Assembly (NCBI GenBank): GCA_900550185.1
Contig: URRN01000060.1
Location: 1-11,238 of the forward strand
Direction of reading: 5' to 3'
Source: an uncultured Collinsella sp.
Lineage (GTDB): Bacteria > Actinomycetota > Coriobacteriia > Coriobacteriales > Coriobacteriaceae
DNA length: 11,238 nt
The notes beneath the pieces are model-generated. The model saw only the letters and a program-made list of their open reading frames with translations, searched no databases and was not told the origin of the DNA. Position numbers and translations under genes: made by a program. Position 1 is the first letter of the stretch; every line of letters starts with the position of its first letter. This document shows positions 6,409 to 11,238 of this stretch, piece by piece.

Positions 6409-7080
6409 ATGGCGCTAATCTATATCGTTGAGGACGACGAGCCCATTCGTCGTGAGCTTGCCGACATCCTTGCCCGTGCCGGTTTTGAGGTCGAGGCCTG
6501 CGAATCGTTTGAGCATGTCTCGCGCGATATTCTCGCCGCCGCGCCCGACCTGGTGCTGCTCGACCTCACGCTTCCCGTCAAGGACGGCCAGCATATCTGC
6601 CATGAGGTTCGCCGCGAATCCGAGGTTCCCATCATCGTCCTCACGTCGCGCGCGACCGAGATCGACGAGGTCATGGCCATGACGCTCGGCGCGGACGACT
6701 TTGTTCCCAAGCCCTATAGCGCGCGCGTGCTCGTGGCGCGCATCAATGCCTTGCTGCGTCGCACCGCGGCGGCGGGCGAGCGCAGCACGCTCGTCCACAA
6801 GGGACTGGAGCTCGACCTCGCACGCTCCATGGTCACCAACACGCAAACGGGCACCAGCACCGAGCTCACAAAAAACGAACTGCGTATTCTCTCGCTGCTT
6901 CTGAGCCGCGCGGGCAAGATTGTTTCGCGCTCGGCCATCATGCAGGACCTGTGGGACTCCGACGCCTTCGTGGACGACAACACGCTCACCGTCAACATCA
7001 ACCGCCTGCGCACCACGCTCGAAAAAATCGGCATCAAGGGGTATTTGACGACGCACCGCGGCCAAGGCTATTCGGTCTAG
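6409..7080 (+). CDS. OmpR-family response regulator, BceR/GraR-like
   Basis: A 223-residue DNA-binding response regulator. The receiver domain (about 1-115) has the acidic pocket E8-D9-D10, phospho-acceptor D52 in LVLLDLTLPVKDG, T79 in IIVLTSRA, and K101 in DDFVPKPYS, so it should be phosphorylatable. The C-terminal winged helix (about 130-223) reads LTKNELRILSLLLSRAGKIVSRSAIMQDLW...VDDNTLTVNINRLRTTLEKIG...GQGYSV, the style of regulators paired with intramembrane-sensing BceS-type kinases. Such pairs usually answer peptide antibiotics or lipid-II-cycle stress. The kinase gene starts 9 nt after this stop, so the two form an operon. The start at 6409 follows an aagagg SD. The targets are not visible; no ABC transporter is adjacent. 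Confidence 0.93.
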   Translation: MALIYIVEDDEPIRRELADILARAGFEVEACESFEHVSRDILAAAPDLVLLDLTLPVKDGQHICHEVRRESEVPIIVLTSRATEIDEVMAMTLGADDFVPKPYSARVLVARINALLRRTAAAGERSTLVHKGLELDLARSMVTNTQTGTSTELTKNELRILSLLLSRAGKIVSRSAIMQDLWDSDAFVDDNTLTVNINRLRTTLEKIGIKGYLTTHRGQGYSV

Positions 7081-7089
7081 GGGCCGGCT

Positions 7090-8133
7090 ATGTCGTTTGG
7101 CAAGTTCTTTAAAGACGCACTGCTTCCCGTCGCCGTGTGGACGTGCGGCGTGCTGCTGAGCTGCTTTGTGCTGACGGTCGCCGGCGCACCCGTTTCTATC
7201 GTGGTCGTGGCGGTCGGCGTGTCCTTTATCTTCGGTATGCTCGGCATCGTGATCGAGTACGTTCGCCGTCGCCGTTTTCTGCGTCAGTTGGAGCGCGCGG
7301 CAGAGGAGCTCGAGAGTCCCGCATGGGTGCAGGAGATGGTGCAATGCCCGACCTATGCCGAGGGCGAGCTCGAATACGAGGTCTTGCGCCGGGTGGGCAA
7401 AGCCGCTTGCGACGAGGTTGCCGAAGGCAGACGTCAGACCGATGACTATCGCGACTATATCGAGAGCTGGGTCCACGAGGCCAAGCTGCCTCTGGCGGCA
7501 GCCCATCTGATTTTGGAAAACCTGGACGGCAGCGAAGATGATCTGTCGCGCGTAGATGACCTCGGTCGCGAGCTTGCCCGCGTGGAGCGCTATATCGACC
7601 AGGCGCTCTACTATGCGCGCTCGGAGGTTGTGGAGCGCGATTACCTGATTCGTCGCTGGGACCTTAAGACCTTGGTGACGGGTGCGATTAAAGCCAACGC
7701 CCGCGAGCTCATCGCGGCGCACGTGGCTCCGGTGTGCGAGAACCTCGACTTCGAGGTCTTTACCGACGAGAAGTGGCTCGAGTTTATTCTGGGCCAGCTC
7801 ATTCAGAACAGCATTAAATATGCGCGTGAGGACGGCGCAAAGATCGTGTTTTCGGGTGCCTTGCTGGACGAGGGCCTGGCGAGCGAGCGCATCGAGCTTA
7901 CCGTCGCGGACAACGGCTGCGGCGTGAGCGCGGCCGACCTGCCGCGCGTGTTCGAGAAGGGCTTTACCGGCGACAACGGCCGCACCACCAAGCGCGCAAC
8001 GGGCATCGGTCTCTATCTGGTGGCGCGCCTGTGCTCCAAGATGGGCATCGACGTCACCGCGGCATCCGAGCCCGGCGAAGGCTTCGTCGTCACGTTTGCC
8101 TTCTCGACCAACAAATTCCAATACTTTGAGTAG
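7090..8133 (+). CDS. Intramembrane-sensing histidine kinase, BceS-like
   Basis: A 347-residue sensor kinase. Two transmembrane helices (about 11-31 and 34-56) are separated by only a few residues, so there is almost no extracellular domain, the hallmark of intramembrane-sensing kinases. No HAMP domain is evident. The H-box YIESWVHEAKLPLAA places the phospho-acceptor at H129. The ATPase domain has an N-box LGQLIQNSIKYA (N240), G1 VADNGCGV (about 273-279), an F-box VFEKGFTGDNGR, and G2 TGIGLYLVARLCSKMG. All catalytic motifs are present. BceS kinases usually sense through a BceAB-type ABC transporter whose flux or conformation controls the kinase; none is in this window. It follows the regulator by 9 nt and is probably co-translated or nearly so. 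No clear terminator precedes hipB. Confidence 0.92.
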   Translation: MSFGKFFKDALLPVAVWTCGVLLSCFVLTVAGAPVSIVVVAVGVSFIFGMLGIVIEYVRRRRFLRQLERAAEELESPAWVQEMVQCPTYAEGELEYEVLRRVGKAACDEVAEGRRQTDDYRDYIESWVHEAKLPLAAAHLILENLDGSEDDLSRVDDLGRELARVERYIDQALYYARSEVVERDYLIRRWDLKTLVTGAIKANARELIAAHVAPVCENLDFEVFTDEKWLEFILGQLIQNSIKYAREDGAKIVFSGALLDEGLASERIELTVADNGCGVSAADLPRVFEKGFTGDNGRTTKRATGIGLYLVARLCSKMGIDVTAASEPGEGFVVTFAFSTNKFQYFE

Positions 8134-8175
8134 TCGTCGCGGTGTAACGTCCCGGAGCGTCATTCACGTTAAGAC

Positions 8176-8197
8176 AATTATCCCAAACGGGATAATT
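8176..8197. promoter_or_regulatory. HipB operator O1
   Basis: A palindrome with 9-nt arms aattatccc / gggataatt around the centre aaac. It contains TATCC-N6-GGATA; the known E. coli HipB site is TATCC-N8-GGATA. It covers the -35 region of the hipB promoter. HipB binding is inferred from position and motif. Confidence 0.75.
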
Positions 8198-8208
8198 CCA
8201 TCATGATG

Positions 8209-8217
8209 TGCTATGAT
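8209..8217 (+). promoter_or_regulatory. Extended -10 promoter of hipBA
   Basis: TG-C-TATGAT is an extended -10 motif. It predicts a start near 8224 and a 26-nt leader containing the agggga SD (8239-8244). No -35 consensus is visible; the -35 position falls in O1. Confidence 0.55.
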
Positions 8218-8240
8218 TATCCCGTTTGGGATAATCATAG
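8211..8240. promoter_or_regulatory. HipB operator O2
   Basis: A perfect 13-nt-arm palindrome, ctatgattatccc / gggataatcatag, around the centre gttt. Its inner 20 nt (8216-8235) are the exact reverse complement of O1 (8177-8196). The centres are 39 bp apart. O2 overlaps the -10 box and the predicted transcription start, so occupancy should block hipBA transcription. Confidence 0.78.
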
Positions 8241-8249
8241 GGGATTAGC

Positions 8250-8495
8250 ATGCAAGACTGGAATGAGCGAACGATTTTTGACCCAGCTGAACTCGGTGCA
8301 TATTTGCGTGAGCGCCGGAAGAAGCTCGGTTATACCCAACGCGATGTGGCTGATTTCAACCAGTGCAGTTTGCGCTTTGTGAGCGAGCTTGAGCGTGGAA
8401 AGGCGGGTGCCAATCTTCGCCAAACCCTTCAAATCGCTAACAGCTTGGGGGTCGATTTGATCCTGAGGGAGAGGGGCGACGGCTCATGGCATTAA
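8250..8495 (+). CDS. hipB: HipB-like antitoxin, HTH (Cro/C1/XRE) repressor
   Basis: An 81-residue antitoxin and autorepressor. A helix-turn-helix of the XRE type spans about residues 13-72: LGAYLRERRKKLGYTQRDVADFNQCSLRFVSELERGKAGANLRQTLQIANSLGVDL. The recognition helix is around CSLRFVSELERGK. In the known hip system HipB dimers bind palindromic operators and hold HipA in an inactive, DNA-bound complex. Two matching palindromes stand directly upstream. Length is close to E. coli HipB (88). The start at 8250 has agggga 5 nt upstream. The last 10 nt overlap hipA, so translation is probably coupled. Confidence 0.9.
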   Translation: MQDWNERTIFDPAELGAYLRERRKKLGYTQRDVADFNQCSLRFVSELERGKAGANLRQTLQIANSLGVDLILRERGDGSWH

Positions 8496-9775
8496 AGGTT
8501 TATCGTGAGTATCGGGGAACGTTTGAGCTGGTCGGAGAATTTGAGAGGGCCGACCCCGTAAACGAGACGTTTGCATATGATGAGGGATATCTTGAACGCG
8601 ACGATGCTGCCGCACTCTCAGCTTCTCTTCCCTTGCGACATGAGCCATATGCCAGCAATGAGTTTTCGGCCTTCTTTTCGGGCATGCTTCCCGAGGGCCC
8701 GGTTCGGCATGAGCTGTCGATGCGTTTTCAAATCCCCCAGTCAGACTATTTATCGATGCTCGAGCGTTTGGGCGATGAGTGCGTTGGTGCCTTGAGGTTT
8801 CTCGGCGATGAGAAATCGAGCTACGATCCGGGCTATCGTCCTCTGCAAGACGAGGATTTTGAGGCACTTTCTAAGGCGGAAGTGTTTGAGATTGCAAATG
8901 ATATGCAGGATTCGAGGCTGTCGTTGGCGGGCGCTCAGTCTAAAACCGGTTGGTTTTTACCGCGCGGTAAAGATGCAAAAAAGGCCGGGTCGGGGGATTG
9001 GATGCTGCCGCTCGGCTCTGCCCCCTCGACTCACATAGTCAAGATTGCTTCAACTAAACATCCGGATTTGCCGTTCAACGAATTAATTTGCATGACGGCA
9101 GCGTCTGCTGCTGGGCTTGAAATTGCCCGTTCAGAAGCTTCGGATACGATTCCTGGTGCGTTCTTTTCCGAGCGTTATGACAGAATCTGGAGCAATGAGC
9201 CGCCGTCGATGAGCGGATTCGATGTGCCTCTGAGGCTGCATCAGGAGGATTTTTGCCAAGCGGTTGGCTGGCCTTCGTATATGAAATACGAGACACGTCC
9301 CGATAGCTGCTATATGGCTCTTTGCGGCCGATTGATAAGAGAGCAATCGTCTAACGTAATTGCTGATACTCAAATGTTCGCTCGTCAGGTAATGGTCGAT
9401 TATGCGTTGGGGAATTGCGACTCGCATCTCAAGAACCATTCGTTTCTTTATAGTCCGAGTTGGCGGGAAAAGAGGTTGGCCCCTGCATACGATATTGTTT
9501 GCACGACGATAATGGGATACGACCATAATCTTGGGATTGATATTGGGGATCACCGGGTGATCGATGGGGTGACTCCTGAAGATTTCGAATTCATGTCTCA
9601 AGATTTGCATCTGCCACTCAAGATGATCAAGAACATCGCGGCGGAAGTGGCTGAAGAGGTGTCTGCCCAGCTTGCAGAACTTGCCTCTGCAACCGGAGAT
9701 TTGGGTCGGGTCGCTCTGAAAATTCAGACGGATTCCGTTGAGAGAATGAGGGTTCTGGAGCAATTCTCAGCCTAA
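8486..9775 (+). CDS. hipA: HipA-like serine/threonine kinase toxin
   Basis: A 429-residue kinase of the HipA family. In E. coli HipA phosphorylates glutamyl-tRNA synthetase and induces dormancy; the target here is unknown. The N-terminal subdomain carries FSAFFSGMLPEGPVRHELS (60-78). The gly-rich loop is RLSLAGAQSKT; S146 matches the E. coli autophosphorylation site Ser150. THIVK gives the ATP lysine K186. NEL (198-200), RLHQEDFCQAVGWPSYMKYE and FSERYDR are family signatures. The catalytic loop GNCDSHLKNHSF supplies D312 and N317, and APAYDIV gives metal-binding D336. All expected catalytic residues are present, so the toxin looks intact. Three sampled 60-base lines have 31, 28 and 26 G+C, below the flanking genes, suggesting transfer. 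It starts inside the last codons of hipB. Confidence 0.93.
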   Translation: MALKVYREYRGTFELVGEFERADPVNETFAYDEGYLERDDAAALSASLPLRHEPYASNEFSAFFSGMLPEGPVRHELSMRFQIPQSDYLSMLERLGDECVGALRFLGDEKSSYDPGYRPLQDEDFEALSKAEVFEIANDMQDSRLSLAGAQSKTGWFLPRGKDAKKAGSGDWMLPLGSAPSTHIVKIASTKHPDLPFNELICMTAASAAGLEIARSEASDTIPGAFFSERYDRIWSNEPPSMSGFDVPLRLHQEDFCQAVGWPSYMKYETRPDSCYMALCGRLIREQSSNVIADTQMFARQVMVDYALGNCDSHLKNHSFLYSPSWREKRLAPAYDIVCTTIMGYDHNLGIDIGDHRVIDGVTPEDFEFMSQDLHLPLKMIKNIAAEVAEEVSAQLAELASATGDLGRVALKIQTDSVERMRVLEQFSA

Positions 9776-9780
9776 AGCAA

Positions 9781-9809
9781 AGCGGGGCCACCGTAATGGT
9801 GGTCCCGCT
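9781..9809. terminator. Bidirectional terminator between hipA and uspA
   Basis: agcggggccacc (9781-9792) pairs with ggtggtcccgct (9798-9809) over 12 bp with one G-T wobble and a 5-nt loop. Rightward the tail is only cttgg; leftward it is ttgcttta, so it may serve the convergent uspA transcript better than hipA. Confidence 0.65.
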
Positions 9810-9865
9810 CTTGGAAGACTTGGGCACGTGGGCTTGCGCTCCGCGATGCGTTAGACGTACGTTTG

Positions 9866-10303
9866 CTACTTCACGACCAAGATGTCGCAGTCCGTATTGC
9901 GCAGCAGGAACGTCGAAATCGAACCCAGCAGCGCATACTTGATCGAGGACAGGCCGCGGGCGCCGCAGAGCACCAGGTCGGGCTTGACCACGTCGAGCAT
10001 CTCGTCTTTGAGCGTCTCACGAATACGGCCGGCGCGAATCATGACTTCGACCTCGGGAATGTCGGGATTGGCCTTGGCCTCTTCGAGCTGCTTGGCGATG
10101 GAGTTCTTAAATGCCTCCTCTAGGCCGTTGACCAGATCGACCGGATAGGAACCGGCGCTCTCGAGCGCCGTGGAATCGATAACGTGGCCGATGATTAGCT
10201 TGGCGCCGTTGTTCGCGGCGACCTTGATGGCGCGTGCGAGCACAAAATCCTGCTGCTCAGTACCGTCGAGTGAAACAAATACCTTGGTGTAGCCCTCGTT
10301 CAT
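9866..10303 (-). CDS. Universal stress protein, UspA family
   Basis: A 145-residue single-domain cytoplasmic Usp, the normal length. The N-terminus is TKVFVSLDGTEQQDFVLARAIKVAANNGAKLIIGHVID, with the beta-1 strand and the Asp of the ATP site. The C-terminal signature is GARGLSSIKYALLGSIST, which fits G-2x-G-9x-G(S/T), so it is of the ATP-binding type, followed by the DILVVK end strand. Such proteins help survival in starvation or stress and act as dimers; the specific role is not readable. The ATG at 10303 has a perfect aaggagg SD (10309-10315), 5 nt upstream. It is convergent with hipA and divergent from uppP, and is alone in its transcript. Confidence 0.92.
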   Translation of the reverse strand: MNEGYTKVFVSLDGTEQQDFVLARAIKVAANNGAKLIIGHVIDSTALESAGSYPVDLVNGLEEAFKNSIAKQLEEAKANPDIPEVEVMIRAGRIRETLKDEMLDVVKPDLVLCGARGLSSIKYALLGSISTFLLRNTDCDILVVK

Positions 10304-10322
10304 GGTTTCCTCCTTGGTCTAT

Positions 10323-10345
10323 CGCACGGGCGCAGGGCTCGTGCG
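10323..10345 (-). other. Hairpin in the uspA leader
   Basis: cgcacgggc (10323-10331) and gctcgtgcg (10337-10345) form a 9-bp stem with one wobble and a 5-nt loop, ending 7 nt upstream of the uspA SD. It may tune translation; function is inferred. Confidence 0.35.
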
Positions 10346-10393
10346 TCGGGCGGGCGCGGGTGCGTTGACCGCCGGACACTTTATCTTGTTGCA

Positions 10394-10399
10394 GTTATA
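10394..10399 (-). promoter_or_regulatory. Possible -10 box of uspA
   Basis: Leftward, TATAAC preceded by TTGGG would start transcription near 10387 and leave a leader of about 84 nt, GC-rich and containing the hairpin at 10323-10345. No convincing -35 was found. Confidence 0.35.
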
Positions 10400-10485
10400 C
10401 CCAAGGATTTCGGTTTAACTGCTCGCAATTCTGTGAACGGGCGAGTTTTTTGGTAAGGGTAGGCGCGGTCGCACCGCCAACGGTT

Positions 10486-10491
10486 GATAAT
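10486..10491 (+). promoter_or_regulatory. Likely -10 box of uppP
   Basis: GATAAT followed by GGG predicts a start near 10498 and a leader of about 55 nt to the TTG start. It shares the AAT-G-G context with 774 and 6371. Confidence 0.45.
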
Positions 10492-10552
10492 GGGACATCG
10501 CCCGCATCGTCCGCAGAACATCTACCGGCGGGTGTCTAACGAGGGGGTCCCT

Positions 10553-11238
10553 TTGGATATTATCGAGCTTCTAAAGTCTGCCTTCATGGGCCTGGTCGAG
10601 GGCATCACCGAATGGCTGCCCGTTTCGTCGACGGGTCACATGATCTTGGTGGATGAGTTCGTCAAGATGAACGTGAGCGAGACGTTCTGGAACATGTTCC
10701 TGGTCGTGATTCAGCTTGGTGCCATTCTGGCCGTCTGCGTGCTGTTTTTCCACGAGCTCAACCCGTTCTCGCCCAGCAAGGGCAAGGAGGGCCGTCGCGA
10801 CACCTGGGTGCTGTGGGGCAAGATTGTGCTTGGCTGCATTCCTGCGGCGGCGATCGGCCTGCCGCTCAACGACTGGATGGAGGAGCATTTCTACAACGCT
10901 CCCGTCGTGGCGCTGGCGCTCATTGTGTACGGCGTGCTGTTTATCGTGATCGAGAACTGGCGCGCGAGCAAGCGCGAGGAAATGGCCGTTGCCGGTTCGT
11001 TTGGCTCGCGTGCTGTGGTGTCGGGTGGACGTCCCGCCGGTGCGCACTTTGCGGCGCCCGCCACGGCTACCGCTGAGGATGAGGACGATGACGAGAACCT
11101 GGACTTTGGCTCCATCGCCGCGCTCGAGGACCTCAGCTGGAAGACTGCGCTGGGTATCGGCTGCTTCCAGGTGCTTTCGCTGGTGCCTGGTACGTCTCGC
11201 TCCGGTTCTACCATCATCGGCGGCCTGCTTTTGGGCTG
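10553..11238 (+). CDS. uppP: Undecaprenyl-diphosphatase, 5' part, cut by window edge
   Basis: This integral membrane phosphatase converts undecaprenyl pyrophosphate to the monophosphate, recycling the lipid carrier of peptidoglycan and other envelope polymers; overproduction gives bacitracin resistance in other species. The first 228 codons are present. Family motifs are VEGITEWLPVSSTGHM at about 15-30 (E16 and the first conserved loop) and SLVPGTSRSGSTIIGG at 209-224 (second active-site loop with the PGTSRSG arginine). Several hydrophobic helices lie between. Start: a TTG at 10553 with gaggggg (10541-10547) 5 nt upstream gives LDIIELLKSAFMGLVEGITEW, matching the usual family N-terminus; the first ATG (10586) would remove part of the first helix. 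About 45 extra residues (140-190) form a soluble loop ending in the acidic run EDEDDDEN. The 3' end lies beyond the window. Confidence 0.93.
   Translation, partial: MDIIELLKSAFMGLVEGITEWLPVSSTGHMILVDEFVKMNVSETFWNMFLVVIQLGAILAVCVLFFHELNPFSPSKGKEGRRDTWVLWGKIVLGCIPAAAIGLPLNDWMEEHFYNAPVVALALIVYGVLFIVIENWRASKREEMAVAGSFGSRAVVSGGRPAGAHFAAPATATAEDEDDDENLDFGSIAALEDLSWKTALGIGCFQVLSLVPGTSRSGSTIIGGLLLG

Noticed and set aside
6415..8163. A 582-codon leftward open frame across both two-component genes
   Set aside because: It is the antisense shadow of two genes with complete family motifs in high-GC DNA; it has low-complexity His/Arg/Ala-rich content and no recognisable domain.
8134..8175. Terminator after the kinase gene (taacgt / acgtta)
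   Set aside because: A 6-bp stem with a 17-nt loop and no T-run is too weak to call.
8176..8240. The two 20-nt palindromes as a minimal CRISPR array
   Set aside because: Only two copies, inverted rather than direct, each itself palindromic, and placed on a promoter. Operators explain them.
9131..9763. Leftward 210-codon open frame inside hipA
   Set aside because: hipA has every catalytic motif in the other strand; the antisense frame shows none.

Overview
The window looks like a chromosomal segment of a high-GC Gram-positive gut actinobacterium of class Coriobacteriia, most like Collinsella. This rests on protein style, GC of about 60% in sampled lines, SD-led genes mixed with at least one probable leaderless gene, and recurrent AAT-G-G -10 promoter contexts. 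The genus is recognition plus inference; no database was searched.

Layout from left to right: the 5' end of a leftward gluQ-type tRNA-glutamyl-Q synthetase gene (1-298); a 515-bp divergent non-coding stretch with a strong hairpin, a possible pseudoknot and a REP-like repeat; a secreted/membrane DUF2207 protein with a polyglycine tail (814-2757) and its terminator; a second, inverted copy of the repeat; a leftward GNAT acetyltransferase (2896-3537); purH, the last two steps of IMP synthesis (3815-5422), with a terminator; an unrecognised 235-residue protein (5528-6235); a BceRS-like two-component system (6409-8133) with no ABC transporter beside it; a hipBA toxin-antitoxin operon (8250-9775) behind two palindromic operators; a leftward universal stress protein (9866-10303); and the 5' part of uppP (10553 onward, TTG start), which recycles undecaprenyl pyrophosphate.

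Most genes appear to be separate transcription units. Only RR-HK (9-nt gap) and hipB-hipA (10-nt overlap) are clear operons. The Bce-like kinase and UppP both relate to cell-envelope or lipid-II-cycle stress in other bacteria, but nothing here shows that they are co-regulated. hipBA has a visibly lower GC (about 47% in three sampled lines against 60-67% in neighbours), consistent with horizontal acquisition.

The strongest non-coding signals are the twin hip operators, which are exact reverse complements over 20 nt, and the two inverted 40-nt repeats (34/40 identical) that flank the DUF2207 gene. I see no CRISPR array, tRNA, rRNA, insertion sequence or clearly new multi-gene system.
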